Part shown: positions 1 to 9,651 of the stretch, piece after piece
Position numbering within the stretch: position 1 is the first letter of the stretch
How the letters are laid out: every line of letters starts with the position of its first letter
Assembly: GCF_000427465.1 (NCBI RefSeq)
Contig: NZ_ATYB01000009.1
Span: forward strand, 186,001-250,000
DNA length: 64,000 bases
Direction: 5' to 3'
DNA from: Sinorhizobium arboris LMG 14919
GTDB taxonomy: Bacteria > Pseudomonadota > Alphaproteobacteria > Rhizobiales > Rhizobiaceae
Notes under the pieces: generated by a model
Seen by the model: the letters and a program-made list of their open reading frames with translations, nothing else
The model's database searches: none
Told to the model about the DNA's origin: nothing
Position numbers and translations under genes: made by a program

Positions 1-257
1 CGCGCCGCTTCCTCGCGGAATTTTATGCCATTGCGCTTGCAGGTCCGTTCGAGCGAATTGTGCACCACCTCCGCATAGGGCTTCCAGTCGCCGAGAATCT
101 CGTCGAGGCGATAGGCGGCGAAATTCTTGATGAACTCCGCCATGCGCGGCTCGTCGAGTTGTTCGCCGTAGAGGTCGCGCGCTGCTTCTGCCATCTGGAA
201 GTTGGTCAGCGTGCCGTAGCAATCGAAGGTGATATATTTCGGACGGAAGGTCGACAT
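1..257 (-). CDS. Type II haloacid dehalogenase-like HAD protein (N-terminal part, runs off the window)
   Basis: The reverse strand opens at ATG 257-255 and reads MSTFRPKYITFDCYGTLTNF, then about 65 more residues without a stop to the window edge. The FDCYGTLTNF segment is HAD motif I, with a nucleophilic Asp and the CYGT of type II (L-2-haloacid dehalogenase) members. Such proteins hydrolyse small halogenated or phosphorylated acids, and the true substrate is often unknown. A second protein of the same subfamily lies at 3043-3756, so the cassette carries two paralogs. Only about 85 residues are visible, so the catalytic Lys and the C-terminal Asp cannot be checked. Confidence 0.85.
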   Translation of the reverse strand, partial: MSTFRPKYITFDCYGTLTNFQMAEAARDLYGEQLDEPRMAEFIKNFAAYRLDEILGDWKPYAEVVHNSLERTCKRNGIKFREEAA

Positions 258-576
258 GTGAACTATCCTCGAAAGAGCCGGACTAGGGGTTTACGTGTAA
301 GATCATAGGCGCCAGCTCATCCCTCGGCTCACCTGATTTCGCGACAATCGAAGCAGATTCTATCGTATCCAAAGTCGGCTTTGGCAGAAGGTTGCGGAGC
401 TTTGCCGCCGCGCTGCTTCTTACCGGCGGCATTTTCGCTCCCGCTCTTGCCTGCCAGCATAAGATGCGGCGGCCCGTAAGAGCAAAGCTATAAGATATCG
501 CGCGGGCCGCGGTCTTCAGCCGATCTGCCGGCCGCCACTCCTGCAGACTTCAGGGCAGGAAATGAAGGACATCCCC
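258..576. other. Divergent intergenic region between HAD gene and GNAT gene
   Basis: About 300 bases with no supportable gene. It separates the leftward HAD gene from the rightward acetyltransferase and must hold both promoters. I see no convincing sigma-70 box, operator palindrome or terminator. Confidence 0.5.
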
Positions 577-1413
577 ATGCAGACAAATCAGATCGACATC
601 ACCGCCTTCGGTCCCGAGCATCTGGAAGCCGCCGTCAGGCTCTCCCGGCAGGCGGGCTGGCCGCATCGCCCGGAGGATTGGCAGATGGCGCTCACCCTGA
701 GCGAAGGCGTGGTGGCTATCGAGGATGCCCGAGTTGTCGGCACCGTGCTCGTCACCCCCTATAAAGCGGACTGCGCGACGATCAACATGGTGATCGTCGA
801 CGAGGCGATGCGCGGCCGCGGTCTCGGTCGGATGCTCATGGACGCCGCTCTGCGGATCGCCGGCGACCGGCCGCTCCGGCTCGTCGCGACCGCCGAGGGA
901 TTGCCGCTCTACGAGAAACTTGGCTTTCGGGAGACGGGGCGCGTGCTGCAGCACCAGGGCGTGGTCGGCGACGTCGCCGCGCCGCTGGGGATCGAGGCTG
1001 CAACCGCTGCCGATATCGGCGCTATCGCCGCACTTGACCGCCGGGCCTTCGGCGCCGACCGGGAAGGATTGATCGCTTATCTCGCCAAGGTGGGCGAGTT
1101 CGCCGTCCGCCGTCGCGACGGCCGCATCTCGGGTTGCGCGGCGATACGCCCCTTTGGCCGCGGCGAGGTTATCGGGCCCGTCGTTGCCGCCGATCTTGAT
1201 GATGCCAAGGCGCTTGTCGCGCATTTCATTGCCGCGCGGCCTGGCCGGTTCCTCAGACTGGACACCACGGCCGACACCGACCTCGCGCCCTGGCTTGCCG
1301 AACAGGGCCTCGCCCATGTCGGCGGCGGCATCGCGATGATGAAGCCGCCGATCCACCGCGCCGCAGATCGCGCCGCTAACATCTTTGCCCTCGCCAATCA
1401 GGCGTTCGGCTGA
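577..1413 (+). CDS. GNAT-family N-acetyltransferase with C-terminal Acetyltransf_18-like domain
   Basis: About 278 residues. The first half is a GNAT fold: the acetyl-CoA pyrophosphate loop reads RGRGLGRMLM near residue 85, followed by YEKLGFRETGR, the usual beta6-beta7 ending. The second half (GCAAIRPFGRGEVIGPVVA region) resembles the Acetyltransf_18 domain often fused to such proteins. ATG 577 is preferred because AAGGAC lies six bases upstream; an in-frame ATG at 562 gives five more residues. The gene lies 14 bases before the aminotransferase, so the two are probably co-transcribed. The acceptor is unknown; acetylation of an amine substrate or intermediate would fit. Confidence 0.82.
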   Translation: MQTNQIDITAFGPEHLEAAVRLSRQAGWPHRPEDWQMALTLSEGVVAIEDARVVGTVLVTPYKADCATINMVIVDEAMRGRGLGRMLMDAALRIAGDRPLRLVATAEGLPLYEKLGFRETGRVLQHQGVVGDVAAPLGIEAATAADIGAIAALDRRAFGADREGLIAYLAKVGEFAVRRRDGRISGCAAIRPFGRGEVIGPVVAADLDDAKALVAHFIAARPGRFLRLDTTADTDLAPWLAEQGLAHVGGGIAMMKPPIHRAADRAANIFALANQAFG

Positions 1414-1427
1414 TCCGGAGATCTTTG

Positions 1428-2801
1428 ATGTACAGCAATTCCCTCATCGAACTCGATCGTGCCCACCTCATCCATCCGGTCGCTTCCTATCGCAGCCACG
1501 AAAAGCTCGGCGTGCGCGTGCTCGCCTCGGCCAAAGGCGCGACCGTCACCGACGCCTCAGGTAGACAATTGATCGACGGTTTCGCCGGCCTCTGGTGCGT
1601 CAATGCCGGCTACGGACATGAGAGTATCGTCGAGGCGGCGGCGAAGCAGATGCGCGAACTCCCTTACGCGACGGCCTATTTCGGCCTCGGTTCGGAACCT
1701 GCGATCCGCCTTGCCTCGGAATTGGCCGAACGCGCGCCGGGCGACCTCAACCACGTCTATTTCACGCTCGGCGGTTCCGATGCCATCGATAGTACGATCC
1801 GCTTTATCCGCTACTATTGGATTGCCCGCGGCGAACCGCAGCGCGATCAGTTCATCTCGGTCGAGCAAGGCTATCACGGCTCCTCGACGGTCGGCGCCGG
1901 TCTGACCGCGCTACCGGCCTTCCATGCCGGTTTCGGCATCCCCTTCGACTGGCAGCACAGGATTCCGTCGCACTACGCCTACCGCAACCCGGTGGGTGGA
2001 GATCCGCAGGCAATCATTGAGGCATCGCTGGCTGCACTCCGTCGCAAGGTCGAGGAGATCGGCCCCGAACGCGTCGCCGCCTTCTATGCCGAACCTATCC
2101 AGGGCTCGGGCGGCGTGCTGGTGCCTCCCAGGGGTTGGATGAAGGCGATGCGCGAGCTGTGCCGCGAGCTCGGCATCCTCTTCGTTGCCGACGAGGTGAT
2201 CACCGGTTTCGGCCGAACCGGACCGCTCTTTGCCTCAACCGCGGACGAGATCGTCCCGGATTTCATCACCACGGCGAAAGGGCTGACTTCGGGCTACGTG
2301 CCGATGGGCGCGGTCTTCATGGCCGATCATGTCTATCAGACGATCGCCGACGGCGCGGGCGCTGCCGCCGTCGGTCACGGCTACACCTATTCGGCGCATC
2401 CGGTGAGCGCTGCTGTCGGCCTCGCCGTCTTGAAGCTCTATGAGAACGGTCTCCTCGACAACGGCGTGAAGGCCGGTGCTCGGCTGATGGAAGGTCTCGA
2501 AAGCTTGAGGGACCACCCGCTCGTCGGCGATGTGCGCGGCCGCGGCATGTTGGCGGCCGTCGAGCTCGTTGTAGACAAGGGGAAGAAGACGCCCTTGCCG
2601 GCGGCCGCGGAACCGGCCCGGCGCATTTTCGATCGCGCCTGGGAAAACGGACTTGTCATCCGCGCCTTCGCCAATGGCGTGCTGGGCTATGCGCCGCCTC
2701 TCTGCTGTAGCGACGAGGAAATCGGCGCAATTATCGAGCGTACCCGCCAAACTCTGGATGAGACCCTGGAAGACCCGGATGTTCGCCGGGCTCTGCGCTG
2801 A
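1428..2801 (+). CDS. Class III (omega) aminotransferase, PLP-dependent
   Basis: 457 residues, normal length for the fold-type I class III family (putrescine-pyruvate, beta-alanine-pyruvate and similar transaminases). Visible landmarks are GYHGSSTVGAG, the VADEVITGFGRTG strand with the PLP-contacting Asp, and TTAKGLTSGYVPMGAV, in which K284 is the expected Schiff-base lysine. ATG 1428 has GGAG seven bases upstream; an in-frame TTG directly before it is less likely. It would transfer an amino group from an amine or omega-amino acid to a keto acid. With the amine-type ABC importer and the FAD oxidase at 9885, it suggests a pathway degrading an amine or amino acid. The exact substrate cannot be read from sequence. 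Confidence 0.92.
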   Translation: MYSNSLIELDRAHLIHPVASYRSHEKLGVRVLASAKGATVTDASGRQLIDGFAGLWCVNAGYGHESIVEAAAKQMRELPYATAYFGLGSEPAIRLASELAERAPGDLNHVYFTLGGSDAIDSTIRFIRYYWIARGEPQRDQFISVEQGYHGSSTVGAGLTALPAFHAGFGIPFDWQHRIPSHYAYRNPVGGDPQAIIEASLAALRRKVEEIGPERVAAFYAEPIQGSGGVLVPPRGWMKAMRELCRELGILFVADEVITGFGRTGPLFASTADEIVPDFITTAKGLTSGYVPMGAVFMADHVYQTIADGAGAAAVGHGYTYSAHPVSAAVGLAVLKLYENGLLDNGVKAGARLMEGLESLRDHPLVGDVRGRGMLAAVELVVDKGKKTPLPAAAEPARRIFDRAWENGLVIRAFANGVLGYAPPLCCSDEEIGAIIERTRQTLDETLEDPDVRRALR

Positions 2802-3042
2802 CGGTGCGGGGCGCGATATATCGCGAAAACGTCATATTCGAAATTTTGTGCCGCTCCAGAATGTCTTTTCGGACACTTCCGCGCGGCACAAGTGCCAAAC
2901 TCAAATCAACGAAAAGGGCCGTATCCCAGCAAATGCGGGCCTTTTCACCAAGAGCGGGAAAAACATCCGCCGCCGGGAACAGAATAATCTTCTTCACGAA
3001 GCCGGTGCTCCCGAGCGAGCGCCCGAAAACTGGGGAATTGAC

Positions 3043-3756
3043 GTGCGCAAGAGCCTTCCGGAATTCAAGTACATGACTTTCGACGTCGTCGGCACGCTGA
3101 TCGACTTCGAGGCTGGTATAAAGCACTGCCTCGCAGAGATCGCCGCCGAGGCGGGTGTCGCGATCGATGGCGAGGAAGCGCTCGGCCTTTACCGCGCGGC
3201 GCGCTACTCCAAGGACGCCGACCTCTTCCCGGATGATCTCGTCCGAGTCTATCTCGCTATCGCTCCGAAGCTTGGCCTGCCAGCCGAACGGAAACAGGGG
3301 CAACGTTTCAGGGACTCGGCGAAGAACTGGAAGGGTTTCGCCGACAGCGCCGAGGCGCTTGCGCGCCTTGCCAAAGGTCACCGCCTCATTGCGATGACCA
3401 ATGCCCGTCGCTGGGCCTTCGATTTCTTCGCCAGGGAGCTGGGCAATCCCTTTTACGCCGCCTTTACGGCCGACGACACGGGTACTGAGAAGCCGGACCC
3501 CGTCTTCTTCGAGAAGGTCTTCGCCTTCGTCGACTCGGAAGGAGATTCAAAAGACGACATCCTCCATGTCGCCCAGAGCCAGTACCACGACATCGGCATT
3601 TCCCGAAAACTCGGGCTGACCAATTGCTGGATCGAGCGTCGCCACGCCCAGAAGGGCTATGGCGGCACGATCGAGCCCGCCGAATTCACCGAGCCCGATT
3701 ACCACTTCACCTCCATGGCCGGCCTTGCCGATGCCGTGGCCGTCGAACGCAGCTGA
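3043..3756 (+). CDS. Type II haloacid dehalogenase-like HAD protein
   Basis: 237 residues starting at GTG 3043 (MRKSLPEFKYMTFDVVGTLIDF), which aligns with the start of the paralog at 1-257; ATG 3073 would cut into motif I. HAD landmarks: the FDVVGTLIDF nucleophile loop, the MTNARRW motif II, and HVAQSQYHDIGIS in the C-terminal part. Glycine replaces nothing obvious, but CYGT of the paralog is VVGT here, so the two are not recent duplicates. A reading frame open upstream to 2653 overlaps the aminotransferase end and is not taken as coding. The gene sits between aminotransferase and ABC importer and is likely part of the same unit. Confidence 0.85.
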   Translation: MRKSLPEFKYMTFDVVGTLIDFEAGIKHCLAEIAAEAGVAIDGEEALGLYRAARYSKDADLFPDDLVRVYLAIAPKLGLPAERKQGQRFRDSAKNWKGFADSAEALARLAKGHRLIAMTNARRWAFDFFARELGNPFYAAFTADDTGTEKPDPVFFEKVFAFVDSEGDSKDDILHVAQSQYHDIGISRKLGLTNCWIERRHAQKGYGGTIEPAEFTEPDYHFTSMAGLADAVAVERS

Positions 3757-3825
3757 CCAGTTCACCGGATCGGGTCGAAGCCCACCGAAGAAGGGCAGCC
3801 CGCCAATAGACGAAAGGGGAATGAC

Positions 3826-5436
3826 ATGAACGACAGGATCACCAATTGGAACAAATCCGATGACGCTATGGTCGAAAACGCCATTCGTCGCGGCGCGACG
3901 CGACGCGAACTGCTGCAGATGATGCTCGCGAGCGGCGTCGCCCTCTCCGCGGGCAGCCTGGTGCTCGGCCGAGCCGGTAATGCGGTTGCGGCAACACCGA
4001 TCTCGGGCGGCGCGCTCAAGGCGGCCGGCTGGTCATCCTCCACCGCCGACACACTCGACCCGGCCAAGGCATCGCTCTCCACGGACTATGTTCGCTGCTG
4101 CTCCTTTTATAACCGCCTGACCTTCCTCGACAAAAGCGGTACGCCACAGATGGAACTGGCCGAAGCGATCGAAACCAAGGATGCGAAGACCTGGACCGTC
4201 AAGCTGAGGAAGGGCGTCACGTTCCATGACGGCAAGCCCCTAACAGCAGACGATGTGATCTTCTCGCTGAAGCGTCATCTCGACCCGTCCATCGGATCGA
4301 AGGTTGCAAAGATCGCCGCCCAGATGACCGGCTTCAAGGCGGTCGACAAGCAGACCGTCGAGATCACGCTGGCCAATGCGAACGCAGACCTGCCGACGAT
4401 CCTCTCGATGCACCACTTCATGATCGTCGCCGACGGCACCACCGACTTTTCCAAGGGGAACGGCACGGGCGCATTCGTAAGAGAAGTCTTCGAGCCCGGC
4501 GTGCGCTCCGTCGGGATCAAGAACAAGAACTACTGGAAGTCCGGACCGAACGTCGATTCCTTCGAATATTTCGCGATCAGCGACGACAGTTCCCGGGTGA
4601 ATGCACTCTTGTCCGGCGACATCCACCTGGCCGCCACGATCAATCCGCGCTCCATGCGCCTGGTCGAGAGCCAGGGTGACGGCTTCGTGCTCTCGAAGAC
4701 CACCTCCGGTAACTATACCAACCTGAACATGCGGTTGGACATGGAACCCGGCAGCAAGCGCGATTTCGTCGAGGGCATGAAGTACCTCGTCAACCGCGAG
4801 CAGATCGTCAAATCGGCGCTGCGCGGCTTGGGCGAAGTCGGTAACGACCAGCCGGTATCCCCGGCAAACTTCTATCACAATCCGGACCTGAAGCCGCGCG
4901 CCTTTGATCCCGAGAAGGCCAAGTTCCACTTCGAGAAGGCCGGCGCGCTCGGCCAGTCGATACCGGTGGTTGCCTCCGATGCAGCGAACTCGGCGATCGA
5001 TATGGCGATGATCATACAGGCTTCCGCTGCCGAGATCGGCTTGAAGCTCGATGTCCAGCGCGTTCCCGCCGACGGTTACTGGGATAATTACTGGCTGAAG
5101 GCGCCGGTCCACTTCGGCAATATCAACCCGCGTCCGACGCCCGATATCCTCTTCTCGCTGCTCTACGCCTCGGAGGCTCCGTGGAACGAGAGCCAGTACA
5201 AGTCGGAGAAGTTCGATAAGATGCTGATCGAGGCGCGCGGCTCGCTCGACCAGGAGAAGCGCAAGGCGATCTACAACGAGATGCAGGTGATGGTCGCCAA
5301 CGAAGCCGGCACCATCATTCCGGCCTATATCTCCAATGTCGACGCGATCACCAGCAAGCTCAAGGGCTTGGAGGCCAACCCGCTCGGCGGACAGATGGGC
5401 TATGCTTTTGCGGAATATGTCTGGCTCGAAGCCTGA
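3826..5436 (+). CDS. ABC transporter substrate-binding protein, family 5 (Dpp/Opp/opine type), Tat signal
   Basis: 536 residues. The N-terminus has a twin-arginine-like signal (ATRRELLQMMLASGVALSAG, then an AVA-AT cleavage region), so the protein probably reaches the periplasm folded. The mature part is a family 5 solute-binding protein: DTLDPAKASLSTD near the start, WTVKLRKGVTFHDGKPLTADDV, and WNESQYKSEKFDKML near the C-terminus. Family members bind peptides, opines, nickel or other amino-containing solutes. AAAGGGGA precedes ATG 3826 by 6 bases. It is the first gene of the importer set 3826-8993 and separated from the permease by 91 bases. Confidence 0.93.
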   Translation: MNDRITNWNKSDDAMVENAIRRGATRRELLQMMLASGVALSAGSLVLGRAGNAVAATPISGGALKAAGWSSSTADTLDPAKASLSTDYVRCCSFYNRLTFLDKSGTPQMELAEAIETKDAKTWTVKLRKGVTFHDGKPLTADDVIFSLKRHLDPSIGSKVAKIAAQMTGFKAVDKQTVEITLANANADLPTILSMHHFMIVADGTTDFSKGNGTGAFVREVFEPGVRSVGIKNKNYWKSGPNVDSFEYFAISDDSSRVNALLSGDIHLAATINPRSMRLVESQGDGFVLSKTTSGNYTNLNMRLDMEPGSKRDFVEGMKYLVNREQIVKSALRGLGEVGNDQPVSPANFYHNPDLKPRAFDPEKAKFHFEKAGALGQSIPVVASDAANSAIDMAMIIQASAAEIGLKLDVQRVPADGYWDNYWLKAPVHFGNINPRPTPDILFSLLYASEAPWNESQYKSEKFDKMLIEARGSLDQEKRKAIYNEMQVMVANEAGTIIPAYISNVDAITSKLKGLEANPLGGQMGYAFAEYVWLEA

Positions 5437-5527
5437 TTGAGTAGCGGGGCTTGGGGCTGCAGCCGCAACGCTGCGGCCCCGGGCATGATGGTTCGAAACC
5501 TGTCTTGAAAGCGGAAAGGGAGCGCGC

Positions 5528-6478
5528 GTGAACAACCGGGTCCTATCCCTTGTGCTGAGCAGATTGCTCATTGCACTGATCACCTTGGTGATCGTCTCCT
5601 TCGCTGTCTTCTTCGCGACGACGCTCCTGCCGGGTGATACCGCGTCGATCCTGCTCGGCCAAGCCGCCACGCCGGAGGCCGTCGAGGGTCTGCGCAAAGC
5701 CATGCATCTCGACGAACCGGCAATCTTCCGTTTCCTGCGCTGGATCGTCGGTCTCCTGCAGGGCGACCTTGGCACCTCCTATGCCAATGAGATGCCGGTC
5801 GCGGATCTGATCGGCGGTCGGTTCGTCAACACACTCCAGCTCGCCGGCGTCACCGCACTCTTCTCCGTGCCGATCGCACTCACGCTCGGGATCACGGCGG
5901 CCATGCTGCGCGGCTCGCTCTACGACCGCATCGTCACCGTGCTCACGATCGGCGTCATCTCCGTGCCGGAATTCATGATCGCGACCTCAGCCGTGCTGAT
6001 CTTCGCCGTCTATCTGAAATGGCTGCCGGCGCTTTCCTTCGCCAATGAGGTGACGTCGCTCACCGATCTGCTGCGCATCTATGCCATGCCGGTGATCACG
6101 CTCACCTTCGTCATCTCGGCTCAGATGATCCGTATGACCCGGGCGGCAGTGATCGAGACACTCAACACGCCCTATGTGGAGATGGCGCTGCTCAAGGGCG
6201 CCTCCCGGGCTCGCATGGTATTTCGCCACGCGCTGCCAAATGCTCTGGGGCCGATCGTCAATGCGGTCGCGCTTTCGCTCTCTTATCTGCTGGGCGGCGT
6301 CATTATCGTCGAGACGATCTTCAACTATCCCGGTGTTGCCAAGCTGATGGTCGATGCTGTCTCGACCCGCGACCTGCCGCTGATTCAGAGCTGCGCGATG
6401 ATCTTCTGTCTCGGCTACCTGCTCCTGATCACGACAGCCGACATCATCGCCATCCTTTCCAATCCGAGGCTACGATGA
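5528..6478 (+). CDS. ABC transporter permease (DppB-like)
   Basis: 316 residues starting at GTG 5528, with GGGAG about seven bases upstream. About six hydrophobic segments; the EAA-type cytoplasmic loop reads EMALLKGASRARMVFRHALPNALGPI, which contacts the ATPase. The N-terminal ...TLLPGDTASILLGQ segment is typical of DppB/OppB first permeases. It overlaps the next permease by 4 bases (ATGA), so translation is coupled. It forms the inner-membrane pore with the protein encoded at 6475. Confidence 0.93.
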   Translation: MNNRVLSLVLSRLLIALITLVIVSFAVFFATTLLPGDTASILLGQAATPEAVEGLRKAMHLDEPAIFRFLRWIVGLLQGDLGTSYANEMPVADLIGGRFVNTLQLAGVTALFSVPIALTLGITAAMLRGSLYDRIVTVLTIGVISVPEFMIATSAVLIFAVYLKWLPALSFANEVTSLTDLLRIYAMPVITLTFVISAQMIRMTRAAVIETLNTPYVEMALLKGASRARMVFRHALPNALGPIVNAVALSLSYLLGGVIIVETIFNYPGVAKLMVDAVSTRDLPLIQSCAMIFCLGYLLLITTADIIAILSNPRLR

Positions 6479-7338
6479 CAATGACCCATTCTGAGACCAA
6501 GTCTGCCCGGATTTCCGGAACCCGGCTCGGCTATCGCTTCAATATCGTCGGGATATTCGGCCTTTCGATTATCCTTTGCTGGGCGCTCGTCGCGATCTTC
6601 GCGCCGCTGATCATCCCCTATCCGGTCGGGGAAATCGCTGACCTCGATTACTTCGGCCCGATGAGCCGCGACTTCTGGCTCGGCTCCGACTACCTCGGCC
6701 GCGACATGCTTTCGCGGATTCTGATGGGTGCCCGCTACACCGTCGGCATCTCGCTTGCGGCAGTCACGATCGCCTGTTTCAGCGGCGTGGTCCTCGGCAT
6801 GATCGCAGCAGTCGCCGGCGGCTGGCTCGACACGCTCTTGAGCCGCTTCCTCGACGCCCTCAACTCGATCCCGAGCAAGCTCTTCGGCCTCGTCGTGGTC
6901 GCCGCTGTCGGCTCCTCGATTCCGGTGCTCATCCTCACGCTCTCGGTGATATACATTCCAGGCGCCTACCGCTTCGCCCGCGCGCTTGCCGTCAACATCA
7001 ATGCGATGGACTTCATCACCGTGGCCCGTATCCGTGGCGAAAGCACGCTTTATCTCATTCGTTCGGAGATCCTGCCGAACATCATCGGCCCGGTTCTTGC
7101 CGACCTCGGGATCCGCTTCGTCTTCATCGTCCTTTTGCTCTCCGGCCTCTCCTTCCTCGGCCTCGGCGTCCAGCCGCCCTATGCCGACTGGGGGGCGCTC
7201 GTTCGCGAGAACATCGGCGGCCTGCCCTTCGGCGCACCGGCGGTCATGTTCCCGTCGCTTGCCATTGCCAGCCTCACGATCAGCGTGAACCTGCTGATCG
7301 ATAACCTGCCGCAGAAGATCCGCGATCGGAGCGAATGA
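6475..7338 (+). CDS. ABC transporter permease (DppC-like)
   Basis: 287 residues. An N-terminal OppC-type extension is followed by the FWLGSDYLGRDMLSRILMGAR segment typical of the second permease of peptide/opine importers, and an EAA loop TVARIRGESTLYLIRSEILPN. Five to six membrane segments. ATG 6475 overlaps the stop of the upstream permease, and its own stop overlaps the ATPase start at 7335, so the three genes are translationally coupled. Confidence 0.93.
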   Translation: MTMTHSETKSARISGTRLGYRFNIVGIFGLSIILCWALVAIFAPLIIPYPVGEIADLDYFGPMSRDFWLGSDYLGRDMLSRILMGARYTVGISLAAVTIACFSGVVLGMIAAVAGGWLDTLLSRFLDALNSIPSKLFGLVVVAAVGSSIPVLILTLSVIYIPGAYRFARALAVNINAMDFITVARIRGESTLYLIRSEILPNIIGPVLADLGIRFVFIVLLLSGLSFLGLGVQPPYADWGALVRENIGGLPFGAPAVMFPSLAIASLTISVNLLIDNLPQKIRDRSE

Positions 7339-8993
7339 TGGCCAATCTCGCAGAAATCCGTGACCTGAAGGTCGAAGCTACCACCGATTCCGGCCGCCGC
7401 GTCGAGATCATCAAGGGCGTCAGCCTCGATATCGCCGAGGGCGAGATCGTTGCGCTGATCGGCGAAAGCGGTTCTGGCAAGACAACGATAGCGCTGACAC
7501 TGATGGGATATGCCCGTCCGGGCTGCCGCATTGCCGGCGGCAGTGTCTCGGTGGCCGGAAAGGACATGACAACCCTTAGCGAAAAACAGCGCGCGAGGGT
7601 GCGTGGCACCGAAGTCACCTATGTTCCGCAATCTGCTGCCGCCGCATTCAACCCGGCCGCTACGATCATGGACCAGGTGATCGAGGTCACCCGTATCCAC
7701 GGGCTAATGGCGGCCGACGAGGCGCGCGCCCGCGCCGTCGGCCTATTCCGGGCGCTGTCCTTACCAGAGCCCGAGACGATCGGAAGCCGCTATCCGCACC
7801 AGGTCTCCGGCGGGCAGCTGCAGCGTCTTTCCGCGGCCATGGCGCTTATCGGTGATCCCAAGCTCGTCATCTTCGACGAGCCGACAACAGCGCTCGACGT
7901 AACGACCCAGATCGAGGTGCTGCGCGCGTTCAAGTCTGTGATGAAGAAGGGCGCGATCGCCGGCGTCTACGTTTCGCATGACCTCGCGGTGGTCGCCCAG
8001 ATCGCCGATTATATTGTCGTGTTGAAGGGCGGCGAAGTACAGGAGGTCGGCACCACCGAGGAAATCCTCTCGAACGCCAAGCACCCTTACACGCGCGAAC
8101 TCCTCTCCGCCTTTGAACCAAAGCCCCGCGAGGCTGCCGACACAGGCAAGACCGCACCGGCTCCGCTTCTGAAGATCGAAAACCTGGTCGCGGGATACGG
8201 TCCGTCCCAGAGCGACGGCCTGCCGCTCGTGCGCGCCGTCGAGCATGTCAGTCTCAAGGTGGAGAAGGGGCGCAACCTCGGTATCATCGGCGAGTCGGGT
8301 TGCGGCAAGTCGACGCTCGCCCGCGCCATTGCCGGCATATTGCCGGCCGCCGCAGGCAAGATCGTTTTCGACGGCAAGGAACTCGGTCGCAGCGCCCGCG
8401 AGCGCTCGCGCGATGAATTACGCGAAATGCAGATCGTCTTCCAATACGCCGATACGGCGCTGAATCCGGCGAAATCCGTCGAGGACATCTTAGCCCGGCC
8501 ACTTACCTTCTATCACGGGATGAACGCAAAGGCGCGCAACGCACGCATCGACGAGCTGCTCGACATGGTGCGCCTGCCTCGCAACCTGCGTCATCGCCGG
8601 CCCGGCGAGCTATCCGGCGGCCAGAAACAGCGCGTCAACTTCGCCCGGGCGCTTGCCGCCGATCCGAAGTTGATCCTTTGCGACGAGATCACCTCGGCGC
8701 TCGACACGGTGGTCGCCGCAGCCGTCATCGAGCTGCTGAAGGAGTTGCAGCGCGAGCTCGGTCTCTCTTACATCTTCATCAGCCACGATCTCTCCGTGGT
8801 GGAGGCGATTTGCGACGAGATCGTCGTGATGTATGGCGGCAAAAAGGTTGAGGACATCACTCCGGCCACGGTCAAGACGCCGCATCATCCCTATTCGCAG
8901 TTACTCTTCTCGTCGGTCCCGAAGCTCGACCCCACCTGGCTCGATGGCCTCCAGCGGGATCCGGAACTGGTGCGAGCCTATTGTCGGCGCTGA
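7335..8993 (+). CDS. Fused dual ABC transporter ATPase (DppD-DppF type)
   Basis: 552 residues with two complete nucleotide-binding domains. Domain 1 has Walker A GESGSGKTT near residues 43-51, signature VSGGQLQR and Walker B VIFDEPTTALD. Domain 2 has Walker A GESGCGKST near residue 319, signature LSGGQKQR and Walker B LILCDEITSALD. In many peptide/opine systems these are two genes; fusion into one chain is common in rhizobia. In domain 2 the usual DEP of Walker B is DEI, which keeps the catalytic Glu. It energises the importer of 3826-7338 and is the last gene of the unit; the next gene converges on it. Confidence 0.94.
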   Translation: MMANLAEIRDLKVEATTDSGRRVEIIKGVSLDIAEGEIVALIGESGSGKTTIALTLMGYARPGCRIAGGSVSVAGKDMTTLSEKQRARVRGTEVTYVPQSAAAAFNPAATIMDQVIEVTRIHGLMAADEARARAVGLFRALSLPEPETIGSRYPHQVSGGQLQRLSAAMALIGDPKLVIFDEPTTALDVTTQIEVLRAFKSVMKKGAIAGVYVSHDLAVVAQIADYIVVLKGGEVQEVGTTEEILSNAKHPYTRELLSAFEPKPREAADTGKTAPAPLLKIENLVAGYGPSQSDGLPLVRAVEHVSLKVEKGRNLGIIGESGCGKSTLARAIAGILPAAAGKIVFDGKELGRSARERSRDELREMQIVFQYADTALNPAKSVEDILARPLTFYHGMNAKARNARIDELLDMVRLPRNLRHRRPGELSGGQKQRVNFARALAADPKLILCDEITSALDTVVAAAVIELLKELQRELGLSYIFISHDLSVVEAICDEIVVMYGGKKVEDITPATVKTPHHPYSQLLFSSVPKLDPTWLDGLQRDPELVRAYCRR

Positions 8994-9174
8994 GGTGCCG
9001 CTGGAATGCCCCTCATGAGCCTGCCGGAACCTTCTCTCCGCACCGGAGCGAAGCAGACTCGGGGCATGCTCGTGCCTACGTCATCGCTGGAGGACGAAGG
9101 CCACCGCAGGCCCTCCCCTAGCCCTGCCTGCCGCGAAAGGGCCAGAGTGGGAGACGAATACAGATTCGAGAATT

Positions 9175-9651
9175 CTACGTCCGAAACAGGCTGGTCAGCG
9201 GCATGTGTGCCTTGACGATCGGCGACTTCAGTACGACGAAGCTGAAATATTTGTCGATGCCGACGTCCATGTCGGTAAGGCGTTCCATGATCGTCTGGTA
9301 TTCGCCGATCCCGGCCGTGACGAATTTCAGAAGATAGTCGTAGCCACCGGACACCAGATGGCATTCGATCACCTGGTCGACCTTGTCAATCGCCGCAAGG
9401 AAGCGGGCAAAGTCGATCTGCCGGTGGTTCTTCAGCGTGATCTCGGTGAAGACCGTCAGGGTCTGCCCGAGCTTGCTCACGTTGATCTGCGCCGAATAGC
9501 CCTCAATGTAACCCTCCGACTGCAGCTTCTTGACCCGCATCAGACAGGGGCTTGGCGACAGGTTGACCAACTCGGCGAGTTCCACATTGGTGATGCGGCC
9601 ATTCTTCTGCAGTTCGTATAGAATCTTGATGTCGATCCGGTCGAGTTTCAT
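9175..9651 (-). CDS. Lrp/AsnC-family transcriptional regulator
   Basis: 158 residues from ATG 9651. An N-terminal winged helix (LDRIDIKILYELQKNGRITN, then LSPSPCLMRVKKLQ recognition part) is followed by a RAM/AsnC ligand-binding domain (HLVSGGYDYLLKFV). The frame is open further upstream but MKLDRIDIKIL is the classical start. It is divergent from the FAD oxidase at 9885, with 233 bases between. Lrp-type proteins usually sense the amino acid or amine whose catabolic gene lies next to them, so it probably controls the oxidase and perhaps the whole 577-11210 cassette. Confidence 0.93.
   Translation of the reverse strand: MKLDRIDIKILYELQKNGRITNVELAELVNLSPSPCLMRVKKLQSEGYIEGYSAQINVSKLGQTLTVFTEITLKNHRQIDFARFLAAIDKVDQVIECHLVSGGYDYLLKFVTAGIGEYQTIMERLTDMDVGIDKYFSFVVLKSPIVKAHMPLTSLFRT

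Noticed and set aside
2911..2946. Hairpin GAAAAGG...CCTTTTC before the second HAD gene
   Set aside because: The 7-bp arms are separated by a 22-base loop and no T run follows a stable GC stem; not a credible terminator.
2653..3042. N-terminal extension of the second HAD protein by 130 residues
   Set aside because: It overlaps the end of the aminotransferase in another frame and shows no similarity to HAD proteins; GTG 3043 aligns with the paralog.
4240..5775. Minus-strand ORF of 511 residues opposite the substrate-binding protein
   Set aside because: Antisense shadow of a clear family 5 binding protein and of the permease start; no motif.
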